Below are positions 15,567 through 22,671 of a DNA stretch of 39,816 bases, one piece after another (positions within the stretch are counted from its first letter, which is position 1; each line of letters starts with the position of its first letter). This DNA comes from an uncultured Candidatus Berkelbacteria bacterium (lineage in GTDB: Bacteria; Patescibacteriota; UBA1384; CAJBMM01). The position numbers were made by a program, and so were the translations under genes. Under the pieces are notes generated by a model that was not told the DNA's origin, made no database searches, and saw only the letters and a list, made by a program, of their open reading frames with translations. The stretch is from the NCBI GenBank assembly GCA_903954185.1, contig CAJBMM010000015.1, forward strand, positions 1-39,816, read 5' to 3'.

Positions 15567-17387
15567 ATGGAAAAACAAAGTATTAGAAACGTTGCTATCA
15601 TCGCTCATGTAGACCATGGTAAAACTACCTTGGTAGATTTTTTGTTAAAACAATCTCACACCTTTCGCGATAACGAAGCCGAAATGTCTCAAGATTTAAT
15701 TATGGACTCTAGCGATCAAGAGCGCGAACGTGGTATTACAATTTTAGCTAAGAATACCGCCGTTATTTATAAGGATACGAAAATAAATATAATTGATACT
15801 CCTGGGCATGCCGATTTTGGTGGTGAGGTTGAGCGAACCCTAAACATGGCAGATGGCGCACTATTAGTCATCGATGCTCAAGAAGGGCCAATGGCGCAAA
15901 CTAAATTTGTGCTTAAAAAAGCGCTAGATTTAGGCCTAAAAGTAATTGTCGTCATTAATAAAATTGACAAACCAAATGCTCGCATAGATACAGTTATTAG
16001 TCGCACACAAGATTTGTTTTTAGACTTAGCCACAGACGAAGCTCATTTAGACTTCCCTGTTTTTTACGCTATCGGGCGTGAGGGAAAATCTTGGCCAGAA
16101 TTACCAGAAAATATGAATGAGCGGGCAGATTTGATCCCAATTTTTGATGCAATTTTAGAGTATGTACCAGAGCCAACCGTAACTGATGGCGATTTTCAGA
16201 TGTTGGTCACCGCGCTAGATGCCGATTCATATAAAGGCACATACTCAATTGGTAGAATTAGCCGCGGAACGGCAAAACCAGGTTTGAATGTAACCGTTAT
16301 CGACACACTGAATCATCAAACAAGCGCTCGCATTGAAAAGGTTTTTGTTAACAGGGGATTAAAACGCGTTGAAACAGATATGGCACAAGCAGGAGATATT
16401 GTAGCTATAACTGGAATTAAGGGCATTAAAATTGGCGAAACAATTGCCGATAGTAACAATCCCGAAGCTTTGCCAACCATGGCTATAGAAGAACCAACTC
16501 TTAAGATGTCATTTTCGGCCAATACTTCTCCTTTTGCCGGCAGAGAAGGCAAATTTGTGACCAGTAGACAAATATTAGAACGTATTCAAAAAGAATTAGA
16601 AACAAACGTTTCAATGCGATTAAATATGGCAGACGACGGAACATTTTTAGTGTCTGGCAGAGGTGAACTTCACCTTTCGGTATTTATCGAAACATTGCGC
16701 CGCGAAGGATTTGAACTACAAGTAGGTAAGCCACAAATTATCACCAAAGATATTGATGGGGTAACATCAGAGCCAATTGAAGAATTAACAGTAGATGTTG
16801 CCAGTGAATTTGCTGGTGCGGTAACAAGTGAAATTAGCCGACGCCGTGGCATCATGCAATATCAAGAAGAGCAAGGCGATGGATCTACAAGTTTGTGTTT
16901 TCACATCACTACCCGAGGTTTGCTTGGTTTAAGAAATCAGTTATTGACTCTTTCTAAAGGAACAGCGGTTATTAACTCATTATTCTTGCATTATTCGCCC
17001 ATGGGCGCACCGATCACTAAAATGCGTCTTGGAGCACTTATGGCTTCACAAAGTGGCAAAGCCGTTACTTATGGTTTGGCCAACGCCCAAGAACGCGGTA
17101 TTACCTTTATTCCCGCCCAAACAGAGGTTTATGAGGGCATGGTTGTAGGTTTACATTTACGCGAACAAGATATTGAGATTAATGTTTGCAAAGAAAAACA
17201 GCTCACTAACGTGCGTGCATCTAGCTCCGATATTGCAGTTCAGTTAACCCCACCAACAATCTTTTCACTCGAACAATCTATCGATTTTTTAGAAGATGAC
17301 GAGCTATTAGAAGTCACTCCAAAATCGCTTCGAATACGCAAAAAACTACTAAACGCCACCGATCGCAACCGTGCCAGATCTAAATAA
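15567..17387 (+). CDS. typA: ribosome-associated GTPase TypA/BipA
   Basis: Translational GTPase of the EF-G superfamily acting on the 50S subunit in stress and ribosome assembly. From the ATG at 15567 it has 606 residues, the family length. G1 AHVDHGKTT, switch region RERGITI, G3 DTPGHADFGG and G4 NKIDKP are all intact in the first 135 residues, followed by domain 2, the EF-G-like domains III and V, and the TypA-specific C-terminal part (SMRLNMADDG, RGLLGLRNQLLT, ANAQERG). A TTG four codons upstream at 15555, with AGGA 7 nt before it, is an alternative start formed by the repeat end. Confidence 0.93.
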   Translation: MEKQSIRNVAIIAHVDHGKTTLVDFLLKQSHTFRDNEAEMSQDLIMDSSDQERERGITILAKNTAVIYKDTKINIIDTPGHADFGGEVERTLNMADGALLVIDAQEGPMAQTKFVLKKALDLGLKVIVVINKIDKPNARIDTVISRTQDLFLDLATDEAHLDFPVFYAIGREGKSWPELPENMNERADLIPIFDAILEYVPEPTVTDGDFQMLVTALDADSYKGTYSIGRISRGTAKPGLNVTVIDTLNHQTSARIEKVFVNRGLKRVETDMAQAGDIVAITGIKGIKIGETIADSNNPEALPTMAIEEPTLKMSFSANTSPFAGREGKFVTSRQILERIQKELETNVSMRLNMADDGTFLVSGRGELHLSVFIETLRREGFELQVGKPQIITKDIDGVTSEPIEELTVDVASEFAGAVTSEISRRRGIMQYQEEQGDGSTSLCFHITTRGLLGLRNQLLTLSKGTAVINSLFLHYSPMGAPITKMRLGALMASQSGKAVTYGLANAQERGITFIPAQTEVYEGMVVGLHLREQDIEINVCKEKQLTNVRASSSDIAVQLTPPTIFSLEQSIDFLEDDELLEVTPKSLRIRKKLLNATDRNRARSK

Positions 17388-17402
17388 CATATTCCTTTGC
17401 AC

Positions 17403-17426
17403 GTAGGGGCGATTCACGAATCGCCC
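17403..17426 (+). repeat. GTAG-led REP-like hairpin next to the RAYT remnant
   Basis: GTAG followed by GGGCGATTC and GAATCGCCC, a 9-bp stem with a 2-nt centre. A second partial copy of the arm (ATGAATCGCCC) lies at 17438-17448, so the transposase remnant is flanked by an inverted REP pair. Confidence 0.8.
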
Positions 17427-17435
17427 GTCCATTAT

Positions 17436-17579
17436 TCATGAATCGCCCGCGCTATGTTTTAACGTCCAACGTAGTGGATTAGTCGTAATATATTCTCTAA
17501 TTTCTTTTAGATCTTTATCATTTCTAATAACATGATCAAAATAACTGCGCTGCCATACGAATCTATCAAATTTTGGCCA
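17436..17579 (-). pseudogene. C-terminal remnant of a REP-associated tyrosine transposase (RAYT)
   Basis: Translating the minus strand from 17579 gives 47 codons ending in TGA. It contains FVWQRSYFDHVIRND and then LKEIREYITTNPLRW, the highly characteristic C-terminal signature of IS200-like Y1 transposases of the RAYT group (W-Q-R-x-Y-x-D-H-x-I-R, then NPLRW). The N-terminal part with the HUH motif and catalytic Tyr is missing. The first 73 bases overlap, in another frame, the 3' end of the amidase gene. REP-like hairpins lie at its 3' side. It is a dead fragment. Confidence 0.85.
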
Positions 17580-18136
17580 ACGGAAGAGGAGATGAACAAA
17601 TCGTCTTTTTTATTCGTTAAAACACACATTTCGACTAGGACGGTTGGTACAAGGGAAAAAACCGAGGCGGTTAAATCTCCCCCTTGTTTGTGCCCAATAT
17701 AAGTATCTTCATCGGTTTTAACCGTATTTACCGGTAAATCGCTGCCTAACGATTGTTTTAATACTGCAGCAATTTTTATTGCCGCCAACCTACTACTTTG
17801 CTGTACAGCAACTGGCGGGCCGGTAACCCCTTCCTTTTCTATAAAGCAGTTTGGATAAAATAAAGTAACGCCGCTTTTGCCCCCAATATCGCAATGCAAC
17901 CTCAGTAATAGTACTGCATGCGCTTCATTGGCAATTTCGGCTCTTTGGCGATTTGTAACAAACTTATCTTCTGTATCTTTTGTAAGAACGCATTTAATAT
18001 TATCTTTTTTAAGCGCCTCAACAACATCGTTAGCAATAACCCAATTTAAATGAAGCTCCGATAAACCGTTAGCAGATGCGCCCTTTGATGTTTCAGAAGG
18101 ATGTCCTGGGTCTATACACACAACCGTGTGTGGCAT
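17507..18136 (-). CDS. N-acetylmuramoyl-L-alanine amidase (Amidase_3) with a replaced C-terminus
   Basis: Zinc amidase cleaving the MurNAc-L-Ala bond of peptidoglycan. 209 residues. Zinc ligands fit: His12 in IDPGHPSE, Glu27 in LSELHLN, His81 in LLLRLHCD; the catalytic Glu169 is in VLVEMCVLTN. No signal peptide is evident, so export is unexplained unless the upstream DsbA-like gene context implies a shared route. After about residue 182 the codons are shared, in a different frame, with a transposase remnant, so the last ~25 residues (GQNLIDSYGSAVIL onward) are not ancestral or have been overwritten. The start is ATG at 18136, 22 bp after the dsbA-like stop: a two-gene operon. Confidence 0.85.
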   Translation of the reverse strand: MPHTVVCIDPGHPSETSKGASANGLSELHLNWVIANDVVEALKKDNIKCVLTKDTEDKFVTNRQRAEIANEAHAVLLLRLHCDIGGKSGVTLFYPNCFIEKEGVTGPPVAVQQSSRLAAIKIAAVLKQSLGSDLPVNTVKTDEDTYIGHKQGGDLTASVFSLVPTVLVEMCVLTNKKDDLFISSSVGQNLIDSYGSAVILIMLLEMIKI

Positions 18137-18158
18137 GCTTTACCCCAATCGTAATGAT

Positions 18159-18806
18159 TTATTTTGCTTTAGAGACTGCAGAATCTATGGCACTTTTTAG
18201 TGAATCGTAATCTATATTACCTAAATATTTTACGCCGTTGATGTAGAATGTTGGGGTAGCATTTACTCCTAAAGTGTTGCCATCGGCCGTATCGCGATCA
18301 ATTTTAGCTTTTGCTTTCTGAGCGGCCACATCGCTTTTAAATTGATCTACATTTAACCCTAAATCTTTAGCGTAGTTGGCAAATATTCCAGCCGCATCGC
18401 TACTTTCGCTCCATTCACTTTGTTTTACATATAATAATTCGTGCATTTCCCAAAATTTGCCCTGCGCACCAGCTGCCTCGGCAGATTCTGCTGCCATTGG
18501 AGCATTTGCATGTTGAGGTAATGGAAAATTTCGATATACGTATGTTACGTTATCCTTATTTTCATCGGCAATCTTTTTGATGCTAGGAGCCACCGTGCCA
18601 CAAGCAGGGCACTGATAATCTGCGAATTCAGCAACTACTACCTTTTTCATATCGGATGTTGATTTGTAGCTATTATCGCGTACTAACAAACTAGTATCTA
18701 CTGTTTCTTCGCCTTTAAAGGCAAAAAATATTACTGCTAAAATAAGTACTAAAACTATGCCAGCAACGGTAATTATTATTCCTGAATCGTTGTTTTTCTT
18801 TTTCAT
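18159..18806 (-). CDS. membrane-anchored DsbA-like thiol oxidoreductase
   Basis: A 215-residue thioredoxin-fold protein outside the membrane. A single N-terminal membrane helix spans about residues 9-31 and acts as an uncleaved anchor. The active site is CPAC (Cys66, Cys69) in EFADYQCPACG; the cis-Pro loop is NATPTFYING near 180, both typical of the Thioredoxin_4/DsbA group. It would catalyse disulfide exchange in exported proteins. The start at 18806 is chosen for the AAAGGAG just upstream; an earlier in-frame codon at 18863 has none. The amidase follows in the same operon. Confidence 0.88.
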   Translation of the reverse strand: MKKKNNDSGIIITVAGIVLVLILAVIFFAFKGEETVDTSLLVRDNSYKSTSDMKKVVVAEFADYQCPACGTVAPSIKKIADENKDNVTYVYRNFPLPQHANAPMAAESAEAAGAQGKFWEMHELLYVKQSEWSESSDAAGIFANYAKDLGLNVDQFKSDVAAQKAKAKIDRDTADGNTLGVNATPTFYINGVKYLGNIDYDSLKSAIDSAVSKAK

Positions 18807-18861
18807 AAGCTCCTTTTGTATAGTCAATAGTAGCACAAAAATTACAGAATTTCCAAGTATC

Positions 18862-18884
18862 AATTTTCAATTTTCAATAAATCT
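18862..18884. repeat. heptad-period array, CAATTTT type
   Basis: Two exact CAATTTT units and CAATAAA in 7-bp phase upstream of the dsbA-like gene. Confidence 0.6.
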
Positions 18885-18892
18885 TTATTAGC

Positions 18893-18935
18893 AAAATGCA
18901 CCATCCTTCGCTTAGAGCTACGGACGGAACGGCGG
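18893..18935. repeat. CACCATCCTTCGCT...GCTACGGACGG repeat
   Basis: Intergenic copy of the element found inside cysS at about 20094-20125; the shared core CCATCCTTCGCT then AGAGCTACGGA differs by one base. Confidence 0.75.
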
Positions 18936-18974
18936 TCAGCAAAGGATACAAAGGTCATAGTGATTGAGTATTCT

Positions 18975-19006
18975 TTGAAAATTGAAAATTGATAATTGAT
19001 AATTGT
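18975..19006. repeat. heptad-period array upstream of cysS
   Basis: GAAAATT twice and GATAATT twice, all in 7-bp phase. The last unit supplies TTGATA, a possible -35 element. Confidence 0.75.
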
Positions 19007-19026
19007 AGCCGCAGGCTTTTTATAGT
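18996..19026 (+). promoter_or_regulatory. possible cysS promoter partly made of repeat DNA
   Basis: TTGATA at 18996-19001, a 19-bp spacer and TATAGT at 19021-19026. Transcription would start about 8 nt before the ATG at 19041, giving an almost leaderless message, which would agree with the missing Shine-Dalgarno. Confidence 0.4.
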
Positions 19027-19040
19027 ACTATCAACTCATC

Positions 19041-20477
19041 ATGAGCGAAATTAAATTATATTCCACCCTTACTAAAACTATCGAAACTTTTAAGCCAATC
19101 AAAACTGGCGAAGTTGGCGTTTACTCTTGTGGCCCAACTGTTTATAACTTTGCCCATATTGGTAATTTACGCGCATATGTGTTTGCCGATACCTTGCGGC
19201 GCATGTTTGAGTTTAATAATTACAAGGTTAATCAGGTAATAAATATAACCGATGTTGGTCATTTATCTAGCGATGCCGATGAAGGCGAGGATAAGTTAGA
19301 AAAAGGGGCAAAACGTGAACATAAAACTGTCTGGGAAATTGCCGAATTTTACACCAATGCATTCAAAGCCGATTTACTGGCATTAAATATCGAAATACCA
19401 GAAAAAATGCCTAAAGCAACCGATAATATTGATGAGATGATCGAAATTGTTAAAGTATTAGAAACAAAAGGGTTCACCTATAGCGCTGGTGGTAATATTT
19501 ACTTTGATACCGCAAAATTCCCTAACTATTACAATTTGCAAGGCGCAAAGCCAAAAGACCAAGATTTAAGCGCGCGGGTAGAGTTAGACCAAAATAAGAA
19601 ACACCCAACAGACTTTGTGCTGTGGTTTACGCAACATAAATACGGCGAGCATGCGATGCTTTGGGATTCACCATGGGGAAAAGGTTTTCCTGGGTGGCAT
19701 ATTGAATGTTCGGCTATGGCTACTAAATATTTGGGCGAACATTTTGATATTCATACAGGCGGGATCGATCATATTTCTGTTCACCACACTAACGAAATTG
19801 CTCAAAGTGAAGGTGCTTTTGGCCATAAATGGGTAAATTGCTGGATGCACAATAACTTTGTTAATGTAAAAGATGGCGAAAAAATGGCCAAATCTTCTGA
19901 TAATTTTTTACGCCTACAAACACTTATTGATGCGGATTACGATCCGTTAGATTATCGCTACTACTTACTGGGTGGACATTATCGTAGTGTTATGAATTTT
20001 AGTTACGAAGCGTTAGATGGAGCGAGGAATGCTAGAAATAGGTTAAAGAACATGTTGTCTGGCCTAAAAAATGAGGTGGCAGAAGGCAAGGATCCCATCC
20101 TTCGCTCAGAGCTACGGAGGGCACAGCAGGAAGCAGACGTAAATGACAAATATTTTCAATTGTTTACTGAGAAAATAAATGATGATTTAAATACCCCAGA
20201 GGCATTAGCAGTGCTATGGAGTATGCTTGGAGATAAAGTATTGTTACCTGAATCGAAGATTGAATTGACTAAAAAATTTGACGATGTTCTTGGATTAAAA
20301 CTTTTAGATAATGAAACGGATGCTATCCCAGAAAAAGTTACGGGTCTCGCCCAAAAACGTCAGGTTGCCCGTCAAAACAAAGATTGGTCAGAATCTGATA
20401 AACTGCGCGAAGAACTTGCTAATTTAGGATATGAAATATTAGATCGAGAAGATAGGTACGAACTCAAAAAGAAATAA
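19041..20477 (+). CDS. cysS: cysteinyl-tRNA synthetase with an in-frame repeat insertion
   Basis: Class I synthetase for tRNA-Cys, 478 residues. HIGN at 39-42 is the HIGH motif; KMAKS at 281-285 is the KMSKS loop. Zinc and cysteine-binding ligands Cys30, Cys223, His248 and Glu252 are all present. Helical anticodon domain from about 320. At residues 351-366 (DPILRSELRRAQQEAD) the DNA is a copy of the intergenic CCATCCTTCGCT/CTACGGAGGG repeat, inserted in frame in a helical linker after the Rossmann domain. Downstream residues resume the family pattern (DLNTPEALAVLW). No Shine-Dalgarno precedes the ATG. Confidence 0.95.
   Translation: MSEIKLYSTLTKTIETFKPIKTGEVGVYSCGPTVYNFAHIGNLRAYVFADTLRRMFEFNNYKVNQVINITDVGHLSSDADEGEDKLEKGAKREHKTVWEIAEFYTNAFKADLLALNIEIPEKMPKATDNIDEMIEIVKVLETKGFTYSAGGNIYFDTAKFPNYYNLQGAKPKDQDLSARVELDQNKKHPTDFVLWFTQHKYGEHAMLWDSPWGKGFPGWHIECSAMATKYLGEHFDIHTGGIDHISVHHTNEIAQSEGAFGHKWVNCWMHNNFVNVKDGEKMAKSSDNFLRLQTLIDADYDPLDYRYYLLGGHYRSVMNFSYEALDGARNARNRLKNMLSGLKNEVAEGKDPILRSELRRAQQEADVNDKYFQLFTEKINDDLNTPEALAVLWSMLGDKVLLPESKIELTKKFDDVLGLKLLDNETDAIPEKVTGLAQKRQVARQNKDWSESDKLREELANLGYEILDREDRYELKKK
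20091..20130. repeat. palindromic repeat inserted in frame in cysS
   Basis: Core CCATCCTTCGCT, AGAGCTACGGAGGG, CACAGCAGG; compare 18893-18935 and 5651-5690. It stays open in the cysS frame and adds about 13-16 residues. Confidence 0.75.
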
Positions 20478-20506
20478 TTGTAACCCACTTTTTAGCGTGT
20501 TAAAAG

Positions 20507-20535
20507 CCAGACTAAAGTCTGTACTACATTTTTTT
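20507..20535 (+). terminator. possible terminator after cysS
   Basis: CAGACT-AA-AGTCTG hairpin, then TACTACA and a run of seven T. The gap between stem and T-run is long, so confidence is limited. Confidence 0.4.
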
Positions 20536-20553
20536 AATTAACGCGCTATTTCT

Positions 20554-20583
20554 TTGCAATCATTACAAATTCGGTGGTAGAAT
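20554..20583 (+). promoter_or_regulatory. possible promoter for the gene at 20601
   Basis: TTGCAA at 20554, an 18-bp spacer and TAGAAT at 20578-20583. The leader would be very short, with GGAGGG just after it. Confidence 0.4.
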
Positions 20584-20600
20584 AATATTATTGGAGGGTA

Positions 20601-21473
20601 ATGAAAAACACTAAAGAACTATCTTTAGCTATAACTGTAATCATTAGCGCGGCTTTAGGTTTTACTATCCTTAATCTTGCGACAAATAATCCTTGGTTAT
20701 TACTGATAGCATTAATTCCCTTGCCATTATTTTGGGCCATTCAAATATCACTTTCTAAAAACTATTATGTTTTTTTAGCCACAGCAATCATTTCAGTTGC
20801 CACTTTCTTTATCATATTCCCAAATAAACCTTACTATTGGGCATCTGCATTATTTGCCGTTATTTTAATGTTTTACGGATTTGTTGTATGTAATAATGCT
20901 AAAAAGACTTTACTTAAAGTATCTGTTGGTAGCATTGCTAATACACCACTGTCGTATATAATGTATGGCTTGGTAACTATTTTTTCGTTGGCGGCCTATT
21001 ATTCAACACCAATTCAAAACATGAAGACCAGTTTTCACATACCGCCTAAATTGATCGAGATTTCTGCTAGCAAAATTATTCCTGGATACGATAGCGACGC
21101 TACAATAGATTCTTTAATTTTAAATGCTATCAAATTGCCAGATGGTGAAATGATTTCTAGCGAAGAAAAAGTTTTGATAATGCAACAGCTAGGAATTGAT
21201 AAATATAATTTGCAAGGCGATGAAAAACTTTCTGATAAACCCCAAGTTTTAGGCGATATTGTCAATTCGCAAATTGAGAAATCTATTGGCAGCTTAGGAG
21301 ACTTTATCCCATTAGTAGTTGCATCAACACTTTGGACGGTTTTAATCGTAGTTGCCAAAATGCTAATTCCGATAATTTTACTATTAGATTCATTGTTACT
21401 AAAATTGTTGATAAAAATTGGATTTGTTACAGTTACAACAACCACCGTGGAGCGCGAAGAATTAGGCTTTTAA
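20601..21473 (+). CDS. polytopic membrane protein of unknown function
   Basis: I do not recognise this 290-residue protein. About five hydrophobic helices occupy residues 8-150 (the first, ITVIISAALGFTILNLA, starts near residue 11), followed by an extracytoplasmic or cytoplasmic loop of about 85 residues with two short EEKVLIMQQLGID/DKYNLQGDEK-like amphipathic stretches, then two more hydrophobic segments at about 237-280. The C-terminus is TTTTVEREELGF. GGAGGG lies 3 nt before the ATG. It is monocistronic, ending in a strong terminator. Confidence 0.75.
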   Translation: MKNTKELSLAITVIISAALGFTILNLATNNPWLLLIALIPLPLFWAIQISLSKNYYVFLATAIISVATFFIIFPNKPYYWASALFAVILMFYGFVVCNNAKKTLLKVSVGSIANTPLSYIMYGLVTIFSLAAYYSTPIQNMKTSFHIPPKLIEISASKIIPGYDSDATIDSLILNAIKLPDGEMISSEEKVLIMQQLGIDKYNLQGDEKLSDKPQVLGDIVNSQIEKSIGSLGDFIPLVVASTLWTVLIVVAKMLIPIILLLDSLLLKLLIKIGFVTVTTTTVEREELGF

Positions 21474-21479
21474 ATACAA

Positions 21480-21521
21480 AAAAAACCACCCGCAGGTATT
21501 TCTACCCTTGGGTGGTTTTTT
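21480..21521. terminator. bidirectional rho-independent terminator
   Basis: AAAAAACCACCC and GGGTGGTTTTTT form a perfect 12-bp stem around an 18-nt loop, with A- and T-runs on both sides. It serves the gene ending at 21473 (+) and the RRM gene ending at 21537 (-). Confidence 0.92.
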
Positions 21522-21536
21522 ATTTAGCTTGTTAGC

Positions 21537-21890
21537 TTAACGTCGGTCTGAACGATAGTTGTTACCACCGCCACTATGGCTTCCACCATAGCTACCGCCA
21601 CCAAAACCACCACGATCTTGGCGTGGGCCACGATCGTCGCGTTCTCTAGGTGGTCTAGCTTCATCAACAGTTAATTTTTTACCATTAACATCTTGATTAG
21701 CTAAAGCTGTTTTGGCTGCTTGTGCTTCTTCTTCTGTTTCAAATTCAACAAAAGCGAAACGCACGTTACCGGTAAATCTATCGGTTACCATAAAAACAGA
21801 TACGATGTTTCCATAAGGTGAAAACATTTCACGTACTTGCTCTTCGGTAGCGTCAGATGCAATACCAGCTACAAATAATTTTTTAGCCAT
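21537..21890 (-). CDS. RRM-type RNA-binding protein with Gly/Arg tail
   Basis: A 117-residue single RNA-recognition-motif protein. RNP2 is LFVAGI at residues 5-10 and RNP1 is VRFAFVEF near 43-50; the alpha helices and VDEARPPRE end complete the domain at about residue 82. The tail from 83 is Arg-, Gly- and Ser-rich with RGGFGGGSYGG, like cold-inducible RNA-binding proteins of cyanobacteria and candidate phyla. It probably acts as an RNA chaperone in cold or stress. AGAGGAA precedes the ATG. A long leader and strong promoter lie upstream. Confidence 0.92.
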   Translation of the reverse strand: MAKKLFVAGIASDATEEQVREMFSPYGNIVSVFMVTDRFTGNVRFAFVEFETEEEAQAAKTALANQDVNGKKLTVDEARPPRERDDRGPRQDRGGFGGGSYGGSHSGGGNNYRSDRR

Positions 21891-22022
21891 TATTCCTCTT
21901 TACAAATCTTACTTAAAAAACTGTAGGTCGACCTTTCAACTTGCTTAAGACTTTCAAAGAGGAACGAATGAGGGTAATCCCCAAATTTAGACTCTATACT
22001 TACAGGCAAATGAAATCCTACT
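21891..22022 (-). promoter_or_regulatory. ~130-nt leader of the RRM gene
   Basis: Between the predicted start site near 22023 and the ATG at 21890 is a long untranslated leader. It contains the complementary segments CTTTGAAAGTC and GACTTTC-like repeats, compatible with a thermosensitive fold as in cold-shock leaders. No protein is encoded in it. Confidence 0.4.
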
Positions 22023-22029
22023 TTGTTTT

Positions 22030-22058
22030 ATTATACTCTGCAGTGTTTTAAAAAGCAA
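22030..22058 (-). promoter_or_regulatory. strong promoter of the RRM gene
   Basis: On the minus strand: TTGCTT, a 17-bp spacer, then consensus TATAAT (plus-strand positions 22053-22058 and 22030-22035). Confidence 0.75.
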
Positions 22059-22172
22059 TAGCACAACGATAAAAGAGGCTTGTCAAACACTTTTGCAAAT
22101 GCAGAGTGCAGAATAGGTTCGACAAGCTCACTACAGGTGCAGAATTTTGGAATATCTATTATAGGGTAGTCC

Positions 22173-22445
22173 TCATCCGATGTGGACAGCCTCTGTACTC
22201 ATCGGATGGTGCAAAAGGGTTGTTCCCTGCGGAGCTTCTGGCGAAGTAGGGTGCAACCCTAAACACGTATGCACACATGTTGGAGGGTTGCACCCTCATC
22301 AGATGAGGGAACAACCCTTGTTGCGCAAAGCGCTTCCGCCCTGTCGACCAAATTATCATTTATCCGCACACCTCCGAGGAGTCCAGCGACTGTCCACCCT
22401 CCTACGCGTAAAGCTACGGAAGGGCACGGCCTACGCAGGAGCGCT
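22173..22445. repeat. repeat-dense gene-free region with nested palindromes
   Basis: No gene is supported here despite several short open frames. CATCCGATG and CATCGGATG flank 22173-22206. A nested palindrome occupies 22215-22319 (separate entry). CACACCTCCGAGGAGTCCAGCG near 22369 recurs, with changes, near 29946. AAAGCTACGGAAGGGCACGG at 22409 matches 4555. Confidence 0.7.
22215..22319. repeat. 105-bp nested palindrome
   Basis: Outer arms AAGGGTTGTTCCCT and AGGGAACAACCCTT (14 bp, perfect) enclose inner arms AGGGTGCAACCCT and AGGGTTGCACCCT (13 bp, perfect) with a 23-nt centre at 22261-22283. Confidence 0.9.
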
Positions 22446-22449
22446 ACAC

Positions 22450-22491
22450 GTTTCATGCTCTATGTTCTTTGTTCTATGTTCGCTGCTCGCT
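22450..22491. repeat. heptad-period array ending in the small ORF
   Basis: Units ATGCTCT, ATGTTCT, TTGTTCT, ATGTTCG and CTGCTCG stay in 7-bp phase and touch the stop codon at 22490-22492. Confidence 0.75.
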
Positions 22492-22627
22492 AATTAGATG
22501 CGGGAAAAATGGAGTTATTAACCGTATCGGCAAATCCCACGATTTCATTTCTAAAAAAGAGAAAGAAGGCAATGGCTATGGCTATGCCAATGCATCCTAA
22601 AATTAAAATCATCCGATCTTTGTTCAT
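22490..22627 (-). CDS. 45-residue single-helix membrane protein
   Basis: A small gene on the minus strand: ATG at 22627, stop TAG at 22490. The protein starts MNKDRM, has one hydrophobic helix (ILILGCIGIAIAIAFFLFF) at about residues 7-25, then a polar tail RNEIVGFADTVNNS. AGAGG lies 4 nt before the ATG, which supports translation. It follows the LytR_C gene by 44 bp on the same strand, so the two are probably co-transcribed. The function is unknown. Confidence 0.65.
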   Translation of the reverse strand: MNKDRMILILGCIGIAIAIAFFLFFRNEIVGFADTVNNSIFPASN

Positions 22628-22671
22628 CTTACCTCTTCTATCAATAAAGTTGATTTAATATTAATAAGTAA

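Noticed and set aside
22159-22497. Several overlapping open frames of 65-105 codons
   Set aside because: They all read through nested palindromes and a heptad array, on both strands, with no start site; repeats that avoid stops by chance.
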